Assembly: GCA_014773175.1 (NCBI GenBank)
Contig: VXCM01000064.1
Coordinates: forward strand, 62,001 to 126,000
Length of the DNA: 64,000 nucleotides
Source of the DNA: Lucifuga dentata
Taxonomy: Eukaryota; Chordata; Actinopteri; Ophidiiformes; Bythitidae
Direction of reading: 5' to 3'
The stretch's first letter is position 1. Each line of letters begins with the position of its first letter. Made by a program: the position numbers and the translations under genes. Below the pieces are notes generated by a model. It was not told the origin of the DNA. It searched no databases and worked only from the letters and a program-made list of their open reading frames with translations. Positions 48,370 to 60,559 of the stretch are shown here, piece by piece.

Positions 48370-50090
48370 TAATCATTCATTCTATCTGGGTTTTCTGTTA
48401 TCCTCAACCGACTATTCTTACTGATGCCATATATGAAATAAAATCTCTTTCTATTGTTGGAGAGCACAGTTAACACTGAGTGTTTAGTACAGTAAATAAA
48501 TATAAGCTATTATGAACTGGGTATAGATATAATCACTATTGTGCTGCATCAATTAGCCATAGAGAGCAGCAAAATAGTCATTTACTTTCACGTAATTGTC
48601 AGTGATTATTGCTTTAACTTTAACAAATGAATGATGTGTCATTTTCATTTAAGTGTTTTCACTAGGAAAAGTATGAGCAGATAAAGTAAATGACTCGTGG
48701 CTGATCTGACTTGGCAAACTTGAAAAATACGAAGAATAGATAATTTGCCGTTAAAGCCTAAAGAAATTTATCAATAATCTCCAACTGTAATTATGTCTAA
48801 TTCTGTAATTATAAAGAAGTAACAGAAACAGGGCTGCTGAACCTGTATCTTACTGTCACTAAGTTGTTCGTATGCTGGGTAACATGTGTAAGCCAGTGTA
48901 CTGTTCCTGTCCACCAGCATCTTTGGCAAGAGACATTTTTAAGGGCCATACTGACAGTCTAAAGCAGGCAAAATCCCCCTCTGGAATTCCCCTAATACCA
49001 GAACCTCTTAGAGGTGCTGGGAGAGGGGGAGAGAAAAACTGAATGACTGTAAAAGAAAGCAAAAGAAGAAGGTAGGATTCAGGGAAAAACAGAGCTGCCC
49101 AGAGGAAATCATACAGGGAAATGTACTGTCTATAGGCAGTGAGAAGGAGGAAAGAACAAGGCAGATTTTGAGGATTTTTTTCAAACTCAGCTGAACTGTC
49201 ATTTTTAGCAGGTCTCAAACTCAACTTGGGTTTGAAGTGGTGGAGAGAGATGTCTGTCAGCTGGAGAGTAAGGGGTGAAAACAATTTGGAGTTCCAGTTG
49301 TAGAAGGAAAGTTGAACTTGGCAATATCCACTTCTTTAGACATGAATAGATTTATATGCAGTTACAGATATAAACTATGACAGCATTATCTGTAAACATA
49401 AACACAACAACAGGCAAAATTAAGAGTTCTTATCTGTCTAAATCTGTCTCTATGACTCATCTGTTTCATTGAGCAGAAAAGGAGAAAGTGAATGTGGCAA
49501 CGCTTGACTAAAAAAAAAGAGGATGTCACTGATTAAAGGGTAAGGGAACGGGCGCTCAGATGTCAAAAAGACCTTAATGATTCAAGAAAGTCACTGCATA
49601 TGGCTTTTTAATTGAATGTCATTACATCCAGAAACTGTGTCACAAAAATTGAACATCATAGCATATGGGACCATCAACCAAGGCATATGAATTATGTCTT
49701 TGGAATGATTAAGCCATTTTAAGTTTTATTCTAGGCCTTTAAAGCTTCTGACTGTACAGTTTAATTACACTGAACATTAGTTAAACCCAGGTTCAATCAT
49801 ACTTTTGGAACATCTTATGACAAGGTCAACATGTAATGTCATAGTCTTGCAGAGCTGTATGGAATTAACTGTTCTCCTGCTGTCAAATGGATTTGTTCAG
49901 TGTGTTCACTTGAGTGCTTTGGTAGTAGGGAAATAATTTTTACTAACCACTTTTATTCTTTTATGGTCTTTAGAATCTTTTCTACCTGTGTGATCAAGAT
50001 TGCATTCTTGTTTCTTGTTTTCCACGTTAGCCTGCGTGTCTGTGTATTTTGGGGTGTGAGGATGTGCACTGATTGCTGCTGCTCTCTCTG
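48370..50090. other. Non-coding stretch, no gene seen
   Basis: Unique AT-rich DNA. A 141-codon minus-strand frame (48859-49284) is open but resembles no known protein and has no clear splice context. Confidence 0.5.
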
Positions 50091-50099
50091 TATTGTGTG

Positions 50100-50300
50100 G
50101 CAAAGCTTAGCCAAGCCAGCCTCAGTCCTGGCACAGGCCATTGCCAGGGAGACGAGCAGGATTGAGCCAGCTCCCGCTGCAGCTGTCAGACTCTTTGAAA
50201 AGTGGTTCCAGAAACCATCAGAGGGGCCTCGTAATGCTTGTGGGCCATATAACGGGAGACTCGTGGCCACCATTACACAAACACAGATAAATAGGTACAC
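50100..50300. promoter_or_regulatory. GC-richer candidate conserved block
   Basis: A 200-base island of higher GC in AT-rich surroundings, with GGCCATTGCCAGGGAGACG (RFX-like), GAGGGGCCTCGTAATG and CCACCATTACAC steps. A plus-strand frame is open through it (49900-50328), but its upstream half is low-quality AT-rich sequence. Either a non-coding conserved element or a small exon is possible. Confidence 0.27.
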
Positions 50301-51127
50301 ATTGGTATCGAGATCCGAAGCCAGCTAAATAAAACACATAGTCAGATTTGTTTTTTCCCCTATATAAAATGCTTTGTGCAGACTTATAATAATAATATGC
50401 TTAGATGGATCAGATCCTTTGTTTGCCCTGATGCCAGTTGATAGCAAAGAGCCCATCCTTTCATATATGCAGTGGATAATACAATTAATTTCCAAATCAA
50501 GTAATTACAACATTAAATATAGTATAGGTTGTTATGACAGATTGTTTGGGGTTCGATTTAAAACTTAAACATTGGAATGAAAACTAGAAATATCATGAAG
50601 GTAGAAAGGAAAAATTGATATCATCAACTGCATAAGGAAACACAGGTAGTTTAGACTAATAAACTGTTTACGAAGCTGAAATATTGTAAACAGTGGTGAA
50701 AATTAAAAATAAGAAACATTGAGTGCAACGTATGTGCATTTTTACATTTTTTTTTTGCATCACTGTTTCATTTTTATTCATGAAATGGTTGGTTAGGACA
50801 TTTTTCTATTAAATTCCCTGAAAATAAGTCAGAACAGTATGAAAACTCACTTTCACTAACACATTGCTTACTGCAACATATATACAAAGAGGAGAAGGTG
50901 GAAGGAATGACTGCTGAGAAAATCTTCCAGCCCCTTCACACCACAAATTGTGATGACACGGATGTCTCACCCACTGACCATCCAACACAGAGAAAGTGTA
51001 AAGTTGTTGACTCATGATTTTTTTAAAATTTTTTTCACAAAGTGTGGCGAGACAAAGAGGGCGAGCACAACCGGGGGCAGGGAGCTCATAGACACCTCGG
51101 GGCCCTGTCTTGTGTCAAAGCACCCGT

Positions 51128-51250
51128 CACCTCACTAGCGATTTCCTGTTGCAATGTACACACACTTAATACCCCGACTCCCGTCTCCNCACCTCACTAG
51201 CGATTTCCTGTTGCAATGTACACACACTTAATACCCCGACTCCCGTCTCC
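51128..51250. repeat. Exact 61-base duplication around single N (51189)
   Basis: 51128-51188 and 51190-51250 are identical, beginning CACCTCACTAGCGATTTCC and ending CCCGTCTCC. One N separates them. Same pattern as at 32424 and 38946. Confidence 0.93.
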
Positions 51251-51566
51251 CCGGCCCTCCCTCCACCCCTCCTTCATGGGGCCCCTTGGCCGTCATGCAT
51301 ATCAATGCTTTATGAGAGATTGAGAGGAGGGAACAAGAGATTGGGAGAAGTAGAGAGGCAGAGAAAGCATGGAGGGAGGATTGGGCAGAGCAGTGAGGCC
51401 TAGGCAAAAGTCGGAATCAATCAAGTCTGTAGGATTACTGCTCCACTGAGTTGTGATCAATAGATCCTGAACACTATCCCCTGCTAGGAGGGCTGACAGG
51501 GTAAATGAGGGTCCAAAAGCTGCACCGTACCCACCTCTCTCATCTCTTCCCATTTCTCTCTTCCTT

Positions 51567-51567
<1 letters not shown>

Positions 51568-51597
<30 letters not shown>
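51568..51597. repeat. CT microsatellite
   Basis: Uninterrupted CT array of 30 bases. Confidence 0.95.
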
Positions 51598-51600
<3 letters not shown>

Positions 51601-51978
51601 ACCGCCTTCCTTTTGGTTAGCCTCTCTTAAGGAAAAGCAAAGAGGCAAAGATGCTGTTTTTGTTGGGAGTAAAGAGGGCAAAGACTCGTTCTTGGTCCAG
51701 TGATTTTTAACAATACCAGAGGCGAGTTGCATATTCAGCTGAGGGGAACATCTAGCCTCTGCCCTGGGGCTTTTGTACCTCTGGCTGCACTGCTTTCTTG
51801 TATTAGAAATGAAGAAGAAGGAAAGTTTTTTAACAATGACAGAAAAAAAAGGAAAATCTTGCTTAGTCTTTCACCATGAAGTTAAGCAGATGTGATCCTT
51901 TGCACACCCACAATGTGCTCAAAATGCTGAACATATCAAGACAGATTGAAAAAAAAAAAACATTGAAAGGAACATAAC

Positions 51979-51981
<3 letters not shown>

Positions 51982-52011
<30 letters not shown>
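51982..52011. repeat. (CA)n microsatellite
   Basis: Uninterrupted CA array of about 29 bases, preceded by AACATAACAT steps. Confidence 0.95.
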
Positions 52012-52012
<1 letters not shown>

Positions 52013-52434
52013 GAGAAATTGTGAAATACTGATGATTTCTTTGACAATTTAATTTTTATAGTCTGGAAAAACCTTTTAACTGAAGATCCTGTACACTTTT
52101 GTGCTCAGAGCCTTTTGAGCCTTGTGATATTCAAATGATAATAGCACTTGATCTGATGAACAAAGTTTTTGGTTGACTGACAGAAGGTTTTCAGGTCCTG
52201 ACACCAATCTCTTCAGATGCCAGCACTGATAACTTAAAAATTTGAGATCACCCATCCTCCCTCACTACCTTCTTTCTGCATGTGTACAACAGACATTCCC
52301 CAAAGTGACCAGCAGATGGCAGTGCTGTTATCTTGTTTCAATATTGTGAGCCCAAGTGCCTGCAGGCTGAGTTTTGGACTGTTCAGGGTTTAACTATGTG
52401 TAAAAGTACCCCAGTTCTCAAATGCCTAGTGGTT

Positions 52435-52437
<3 letters not shown>

Positions 52438-52481
<44 letters not shown>
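52438..52481. repeat. (GA)22 microsatellite
   Basis: Uninterrupted GA array of 44 bases. Confidence 0.95.
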
Positions 52482-52484
<3 letters not shown>

Positions 52485-52489
52485 AAATA

Positions 52490-55110
52490 ACAGGGTTCCC
52501 TGGCCCCGAGCCAACAAACTCACAAACGCTCACATGCTGCAAAATAACAATAAAGCATGCCATTCTTCTGTTAATAGGCAATCTGTGTTGCCATGAACAT
52601 TTAGCCTAATAACTGCTACTGCTGTGTAAATGATGTCATAGGCCTGTCATTGTTTGTCAATTATGTAGCTGTCTTTGATGAGCCTTGTTGTCAATGATCC
52701 ACGGTTTTACATTGTGAGCTAGCTTAGAGTTAATCATATACAAAGATTGTATTTGAGGCATATGACTGCATGGCAACTTCTGTAAGTCTCATTTTATTGA
52801 GAAAGATTACAAATGTCTAAAAAAATGTGCACACAAAAATAAAAAGACTTGAAGCATGCATGAGAACTAAAAGCCATTACAAGCAGAGACATTTCACAGA
52901 GCTTCAGATCACTGACCAAGATCCAGACCAGCAGGACATGAGATAGAGGGGAAAAAAAGAGAAAGCATAACTTCATTACTGTGGTAATGAGTGGAGGGAA
53001 AGACTTGTGCGGAGGCAATGACCCTGGCAACATAGCTTACCTGCAAAACTGCAGCAGTAATATCTCTGGTCAGGTAATTAGTTATACATTAATACGCAGA
53101 GATGATCCGATCTCCCCAATTAGGGGACGGCAGTGCTATGGCTCACATGGACTCAACTGTCAATTTCATGCTGTTAACTGAACGTACTTGAAACAAACTG
53201 ATTTGAACTCTTTCGTATCACTTCTTTTGAACCGGGTGTACTTACAATGACAGAAATATATGCTGTTTTTGGAGGAGAGTGATAAAGTATGTTCACGGCA
53301 ACAATGTACACAAATGCCCATACACAACAAGGCAAATAATACCCCAGGTTGCAGCAAAACGCAACACCACTCAGGAACACACCACACAAACTATCACCAC
53401 TGCACTTTTTCCTTCCTGGAAAAAGTGGAGGCTGCTGCTTATGCTCATTTCTGACATTCATGTCCAAGCAGTTCAGAGAGATGTCATCACAGACCCCAGC
53501 CTTTTCAAGCATGTAGGAAATATTCAGTGAAAAATCTGAGATATTCATGTAGTTTGAGCAAATCTGCAACAAGTACCTAACACGTTGAACAACATGTAAA
53601 AGAGGCAAAAGTGATTAAAAAACAACACAACTCCTCCTTGTTCTGATTTTCCAGCTCTTCTTTTTTCTGCACAATAAATAAATAAATAAATAAATAAATA
53701 AAAATCACATTCAATCAGCTCTTCCTTGGTTGGGTTTGTAATGACAAAATTATAGTAACTTCTTGTGTGTTTGAACTTCTCACGTGTTTTCACTTCTTAT
53801 GTGAGGTTTGTGAGTATCGACTTCAGACTTTCAATCATCTTTTCACAGGTTAGAGATCTTGTAATTTTTGCACCTTGCCTTCATTCAGTTGTGTAGTGTG
53901 TCCACCATCATCAAGCCATAATATTACAGGAAAGATTATGTATTATGAAGTGATTTTGGGGTCAGCTTTTCCCACACTTCTCAGTCAAACTAAACTAAAC
54001 AGGCTGGCATGGTTATCCTTTTACTCAAAATAGCAAAAGGCAATTATTTATCCCATGCCAGTTCATCTCATAGGCCATCAATGGAGAGTAAAAATGGCCA
54101 TGCAGCTCTCTCAAGTTTCGACCATACAATAAGCAACATGAATGCATCTGACAGGACAATTTGAATCAAGAAATTGTTACAATGAGAGATTTTTCTTTTC
54201 AAACAAACCACCATTGTTTCTCTACAGGTGTTGTCTTAACCCCACTCCTCTATGCCCAGAGCACATTTTACACAATCAGCATTTTTAATATAGTGTAGGC
54301 ATTGTTGAGATGATGTATGGAGAGTTACCTCATTTGTGTGTGAGAAATGCAGACGTAAAGACTTGCCAAATATGAGCTTTAGAATTCATTCAGCAGAGAC
54401 AGAAGGAAGGAAAAAGTGCAGTGGTGATAGTTTGTGTGTGGTGTGTTCCTGAGTGGTTTTGCATTCTTGCAGCAGTGAAATGGAGGCTGGATTTGACTAG
54501 TCAATGACATGTACACTTCAGGGCTTATGGGCCAAAGCCTGAAACCTGGCCAGAAAAAGCTAATGACTGTTTGTGTACCATTAGCTCAGCCAGGACTTAG
54601 ATACATGCATTATTCACTCACAAAAACACCACAGCTATCTGCCAAACAATAAACTACTTTAAATCCTAAGGTTATCCTTATCGACACCCACACAAGACTC
54701 ATATGTTTGACTGTGCTGCATGTTTAATACACAGAATGAAATTCTCTGAAGAAGATGTGCAATTACGCAGCGTGGTACTTCAATAAAGACAGGGATGTAC
54801 TGGCTATATGCTAATCAAACTGTTCATATGACTGTGTTCTTTAATTGTGTTCCCTCACTTCTGCCTGATTTGCAAACATTACAATGCCATGTACCCCATA
54901 CAGTTACTGCAGTACAGTAGATAGGTATGATCTAAGGCTGCTTGATAGGAACATTGTGTAGTGCACCTATGGGACTCTGCAGGAAGCATCTATAATATGC
55001 AACAGTGAGGGCTGTAGCCATGTGTTCCAGGCTACATATTCACTGCTACAGCATAGAGGCGCATAGGCCAGCTTGACACAATCACAACACATCGGCAACC
55101 ACTTGTTTGT
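52490..55110. other. Non-coding stretch, no gene seen
   Basis: Unique AT-rich DNA apart from an AATA array at 53673-53704. A 144-codon minus-strand frame (53174-53608) is open but has no recognisable domain. Confidence 0.5.
53673..53704. repeat. (AATA)8 microsatellite
   Basis: Perfect tetranucleotide repeat of about 32 bases. Confidence 0.95.
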
Positions 55111-55119
55111 TAACACTTA

Positions 55120-55120
<1 letters not shown>

Positions 55121-55153
<33 letters not shown>
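55121..55153. repeat. (AC)16 microsatellite
   Basis: Uninterrupted AC array. Confidence 0.95.
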
Positions 55154-55157
<4 letters not shown>

Positions 55158-55359
55158 TGCCTGTTCGCATGTATGCATGAAGCCTCGCTCATGCAGAGTC
55201 CTCCCTGAGACCACACAGTCTCCTTACCGAGATCACTTTCATCTCTCCCTATTGACTACTGTTATATCCTGTGGCTTGATTGGACCACACCAGACAACAT
55301 CTCACATCGTCTGTATTCCTCCCTCACTCACCCACTCACTCCTCCCCCACACTCCCACA

Positions 55360-55360
<1 letters not shown>

Positions 55361-55409
<49 letters not shown>
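55361..55409. repeat. (AC)24 microsatellite
   Basis: Uninterrupted AC array preceded by CT/CCCAC-rich sequence. It lies about 210 bases from the AC array at 55121. Confidence 0.95.
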
Positions 55410-55410
<1 letters not shown>

Positions 55411-55419
55411 CACCCTTCT

Positions 55420-57250
55420 CGTGTTTGCCTTTCATTAGCTTTCATCTCTCCAGCTTATTGAACTTCACCACTGGCATCAGAGTGATGCTTTGATGGTGCA
55501 GCCCCTCCTCAACATAAATCCATATTTACTCCCTTTACATATTTCCATGCTAACAAATGATTTGCCATGTCTGCCACTCTTAGGGCATTAGAAGAGGTAC
55601 AGTCTATGCACATTACACAGATGTATTGTGCCCCAGTCTCTAAGGTAAAGCCAAGTAACCTCAAGTGCACTGGCACAAGTTTAGTTTTCCTTTATGTACC
55701 TGCCCAAGAGAGATGACTAAAATTTCTCTCTTTCTTGCTCCCTCTCTCTTGGGTTGTATTTCAAAAAGAGACTGAGATGTATATGGGCAGATATTTAAGA
55801 AAAACTCAATGGGAAACTCCATATACTCTATATTGATACACATATAGAGCATTGCCCATCCTCTTTGCTTTGAAGTCGTCCCTCCATCTCTTCTCCCTTA
55901 TCAAGGTACACTACCTACCCCACACTTTAAACACACATGCACGCACACACTCCTCTTGGGGGTACAGATTATTTCATAGTTATGTGATGCTGTTTGTCTT
56001 GTGGATTTAGTTGTCCTGTGGGGATGCGTGTTAGCAGGTGCTGCTCTGTCCCTTCATAATGGGGAGATAAAGCCCTCAGCACTTTCTCCCTCTTCAATAT
56101 AAAGCATTCAATAGCGACTATTTAAACTTGGCTACGGGTATTCATACAGGACTTGCTAACAACAGGCAGTAGGTAGAGTAAGAATACATGATTAAAATCC
56201 TAAATCCATTAATTTAACTATTTGTACCATAAACAAGATTCCACACAAGTATGATTACAGACATTTTAGATAATTGTCAAACATAATTGTGTAACATGTT
56301 GAGTCTGCCTGTCAAACCTGTCTGATATTCCTCATTTCACAGCTCCACATCAGTGCTGTTTCATGCGAGCACACTGACAATAAATGGATGAGGCATTTCC
56401 AGCCTAATTTGCTGTGCAGAATGTTGTCTAAAATATACAATTATTTAGAGATATTGGCTCAGTATTACATCACATGATGAAACACAGCAAGGCCTTGCAC
56501 ATTTACTATAATGAGATTTCAACGTCAGAATCATGAAAAAAGGTGAAAAAAAAAACTTTTTAAAGTACCCTGTGGTTTTTACTTTGTTGTTTCATTTTGC
56601 TTTTTTGTTTTACTTTTCAAACCGGCCAAAAACAACAAAACCCCCAAAATCACTGTCTCTTAAACTGATTAAAATTTTTAACCACAAAGTCAGAATAAAT
56701 ATCTAATATTAAAATGAATAACTTGCAATGCAAATGAGGTAAATTATGGGGTTCTTTCATTTGAAGTTTAAACTTTTGTTATCAGCACCAACTGTATTCT
56801 CTGTTTTTAAACCGAGCAAGGGACCTTTTACACATTTCAATGGGGAATTTGGCTTTGAATAATTCATCAGACTAATCCACCATCACTAGCGCTTTGGTCT
56901 GTGTGGGCCTGCTGTTCAGAGCTGTGCTACACCCAGTTTAGTCAATTTAGAGGGAGAAAAAAAGACAGAAAGATACAGACAGATGGAGACTGAGGTTCGG
57001 GAAATAAAGGTGAAGACAGGGGAGGTATTTAAATGTTAATTACAATGTGCTTAATCCTGAAAACTAACAATGATGTCATGTGGCACTGTGGCTAATACTG
57101 TAAAACAACAGCTGATGTTAGTGAAGAAAGACTTGTTCATTCAATAATAACACAGTAGTACAATCAGAAGATAAAATTAATAAGATATTTTCAAAATGTC
57201 TAATTATCGAAGAGACATTATAATGTTTTTCAATTAAAAATGGTGTTTGT
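55420..57250. other. Non-coding stretch, no gene seen
   Basis: Unique AT-rich DNA. A small TAAT/ATCA-rich patch lies around 56850-56900 (TTTGAATAATTCATC, GACTAATCCACC). No credible frame. Confidence 0.5.
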
Positions 57251-57256
57251 ACGGGA

Positions 57257-57294
57257 GCTCTCTCTCTCTGTTTGTGTGTGTGTGTGTGTGTGTG
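57257..57294. repeat. CT then GT microsatellite at a gap edge
   Basis: CT repeats pass into GT repeats that run directly into the N gap. Confidence 0.9.
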
Positions 57295-57484
57295 NNNNNN
57301 NNNNNNNNNNNNNNNNNNNNNNNNNNNNNNNNNNNNNNNNNNNNNNNNNNNNNNNNNNNNNNNNNNNNNNNNNNNNNNNNNNNNNNNNNNNNNNNNNNNN
57401 NNNNNNNNNNNNNNNNNNNNNNNNNNNNNNNNNNNNNNNNNNNNNNNNNNNNNNNNNNNNNNNNNNNNNNNNNNNNNNNNNNNN
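57295..57484. other. Assembly gap (190 N)
   Basis: 190 consecutive N. The only multi-base gap in the window; its left edge is a GT array. Sequence in the gap is unknown. Confidence 1.
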
Positions 57485-57625
57485 GGGGTAGGCCTTGGAC
57501 TATATGTCACAGTGGCCACAGTAGCCCAAGGACCACCACATAATGATGTCACAGAGCGTCAATGATTGTCTCTGCTATCTTTGTGGGGTAAGTGATGTCT
57601 ACATGTGTATGTCTCCATGTTTGTA

Positions 57626-57643
57626 TGTGTGTGTGTGTGTGTG
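57626..57643. repeat. GT microsatellite
   Basis: Nine GT units. Confidence 0.9.
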
Positions 57644-57784
57644 ATATGGGTTTCATGAACTGTTTTTCGTGGCTCTGGTAGTCGTCACCATGGTGAAGAG
57701 TGTGTCATGGTGTGGGGAGCTGTGACCCATGCTGGCAGGGTCCTGGTCTGAGGACGATCTGCAGCATCTGAGCTGGAACGCCCT

Positions 57785-57789
<5 letters not shown>

Positions 57790-57852
<63 letters not shown>
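57790..57852. repeat. (AC)31 microsatellite
   Basis: The longest uninterrupted dinucleotide array in the window, about 63 bases. Confidence 0.97.
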
Positions 57853-57854
<2 letters not shown>

Positions 57855-57859
57855 TACCC

Positions 57860-59390
57860 TACTCTACCACCAAAGAATGGCAGAAAACAAAGTTGCCTGT
57901 AGCACCACACACCAACTCATTGTTACTTTGTAAAACAAGTTTCATGTGCAAAAGATGGAGACTGAGAAGGCGGCAGGAAGGATACCACGGCTCAAGTGTT
58001 TCTCATTATAGTAAAAATTATGCAAAAGAACAGTGAGTAGCATGAAAGATCAAAGATAAAGGCCATAGGGCATGCACATTAAGAGTTATAACGAGATCCT
58101 TTAGCCGTACACTGTTTAATTATTGAAACAAGAAACATTTTCGATATTTTAAAGAGCCTCTTATAATGGAGTTTGAAAAGAAACACTCTGGTGAGTACAA
58201 AAAGTGTAGAGAAGACAATTTGCTGAGTGGTGGAGATAGTTTGTTCAGTGCAATAAGATGAGTAGATCAGTATTTTAAAGGGTGAAGAACATATCAAAGT
58301 AAGCCAGGACTTTCAACAAATTGGTTTGGTTTTTTCAAGATATTTAAGTTGGCTTATAATGCCAACATTTAGCATTTATCATTGTGAGACATTGTGTGTT
58401 GTATGAACAAGAGCTACAGCCTGGCATTATGGACATAAAGTGCATTCATGGTTTTTATTGTAAGTTACAGCCTGCACTGTTTATGTTGATCACATGATCA
58501 ACAATCTAAATTAAGCATTCCAAGCACTCTTTAATTGAAGTAGAAAACATTGCAAGGTGCACACTGAGAGCTTTGTAAATGCCTTGAGGAACATGCCCAG
58601 GGCATATAAGAATGTTAAAGTTCCATGATAGCCTCTTAGTACCACCAGGGTCACTTCTTGCTCCCTGGCTTTGAAAACTGATATGAATTTCATGCATTTT
58701 AGCCAATAAGAGAGAACCAGTTGGAGGGGCCAAACATTTCTGTAACCGAACACAGAGGGAGGAAAAGGGGACTAAGGGCTACATTAATCCATGTCAGCGC
58801 AAGCCAAATTATTTATCACCTTGTGCAAACAAACAGTGTCCTGGACAGCCTGTCAGAGGGGGAGGAAGGGGGAGGAAGGTGGTGTGTGAGGTCCGTGAGG
58901 GCTGCCAGCGATGCTGCAGCCTGACCCCCATCACTCTTTCTCTTATCTCTCCTCCTCGGCCCTCTCCTCATTACTCCTCAGACACAGGCACCAGGCCCCA
59001 GCGACTATACACAGAGCTGCACTTGGAGGTATGAGAATGAGAGAGCGGTTGCAGAGGTCCCATATCTTTATTTCAGACTCTGGTGACATTTTTTCCTCTA
59101 GATTTTCCTTCTACATTTTTCGTCAAGGCTCTCATCCATTCTCCGCTGCCAGAGCCTGGTGGTTTGGATCTCAGTGAAAATTTATGAGTATGCACTTGTT
59201 CCCTTGTATGTCTGAGCTGTGTTTGTGTGTTTATGAGCAGCATGTGGAGGAGGGTGNGGGTGTTGTGGATGGGGGAACTGTGGTTGCATCTGGGCTCTGG
59301 GAAGCAGGCTGATCAGCCTCTCTCACCCACAGCCTAGCCCGGCTGGCCTAGGTGTCTCAATCAATAACCAGTCCCTGTAGCTGCCCCGAG
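57860..59390. other. Non-coding stretch, no gene seen
   Basis: Unique sequence with GGAGGAAGG units near 58856-58880 and a single N at 59257 inside GGGTGNGGG. Frames are 88 codons or fewer without family resemblance. Confidence 0.5.
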
Positions 59391-59399
59391 CAAGCTGTT

Positions 59400-59570
59400 T
59401 AAAAAGTCAGAGTAGCATGAAATGGCCATTATTAAATTACTGGGACAGACACATTTAGAAGGCCATTGCATTAAGAGAGCAAGCTCTCCCAATTAGTGGA
59501 TCAGCACATTAATAGCTCTGGATGAGAATGCCATCTGATCAGAGATTAGATGCACACAAAATCCATTGCC
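59400..59570. promoter_or_regulatory. Candidate conserved non-coding element
   Basis: Repeat-free block with packed homeodomain-like sites: GGCCATTATTAAATTAC, GCATTAAG, CCAATTAGTGG, CACATTAATAGC and GAGATTAGATG. The block lies in ordinary AT-rich DNA. Conservation not tested. Confidence 0.35.
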
Positions 59571-60486
59571 CTATTTCACTGGGGCATTGATAGCTAGATA
59601 TAACATTTATAAAATACAAAAGTAACTCATGTTATTTAGCCGGAATGAATTGTTAAATTGTATTTTCTGTCTGCATGATTCATGTTTGGAATTACCAAAG
59701 CTCCTTACTCTTACTGCATTTGTTCTCTGAAAGACTCACTGCTGACTGAAACATCCATTTGCAAGCGCTACATATCAGTGAGGCTGTAGGGATTGTTGTG
59801 AGATCAACATTTTCCTTCTTACTCCTGTTATGAGGAAAGTATGAGCTGCTTTCTTGGGTTCACAGTAAAACCCACAGCATTTGTTTAAAATGAGATTAAA
59901 AGGGAACACAGCTGTAACAAAAAAGAAGCAGCAGCTAATTCCAACGCGAGTCATTGAGTAACAGAGTCACTCCGAGCTCCGTGAACCACTTTAGTTAAGA
60001 CTATATCAACGGTACATCCAATCTGAAATTATAAAAAGTACAGCATAAGGAAATTCAACTCCATTATCCATTACACACACTTATTTCTAGAACAGGAGGA
60101 TTGGTTTAAGCTGTAGGAGGATCTCATTTTTCCCTTGCCTGATCTACTTATACTAACACACCTTCTAGTGAAAGGACTCGGTGTTCCTCCTTCACAACGT
60201 GTGCATTTTAAACAAGCCTTCCTCGGCTTGGCACATCATTGGGTCTTCAGAGCCTTGGGCATATTTTTAGTGCTTTTGTGAGTGATGTTTTTAATATGAA
60301 TTATTCACCCCAGAGAGACATAGCTTTGGATGCTAGCCCTTGTTTTTAAAGAGTGCCTTGTTTGCTCCTAATTTTACAGCTGGTCAGGCAGAAGTACAGC
60401 AGCTAACCTGCAGGTCAGGCTGACAGCTGGGAATTGCCATTTCCCCCTGCACTTTCAATGCAGTTGCAGAGCCTATGTGAGCATGA

Positions 60487-60488
<2 letters not shown>

Positions 60489-60531
<43 letters not shown>

Positions 60532-60554
60532 AGAGAGAGAGAGAGAGAGAGAGA
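60489..60554. repeat. Compound (CA)20(GA)13 microsatellite
   Basis: CA array at 60489-60528 joined directly to a GA array at 60529-60554. Confidence 0.97.
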
Positions 60555-60559
60555 AAGTC

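Noticed and set aside
48859..49284. 141-codon minus-strand frame
   Set aside because: Composition reflects pyrimidine-rich sequence; no homology or splice evidence.
53174..53608. 144-codon minus-strand frame
   Set aside because: Cys/Leu-rich without a recognisable fold, no convincing splice context, several competing frames on both strands.
57118..57565. Several open frames of 83-144 codons on both strands
   Set aside because: Most of each frame is the 190-N gap, which cannot contain stops.
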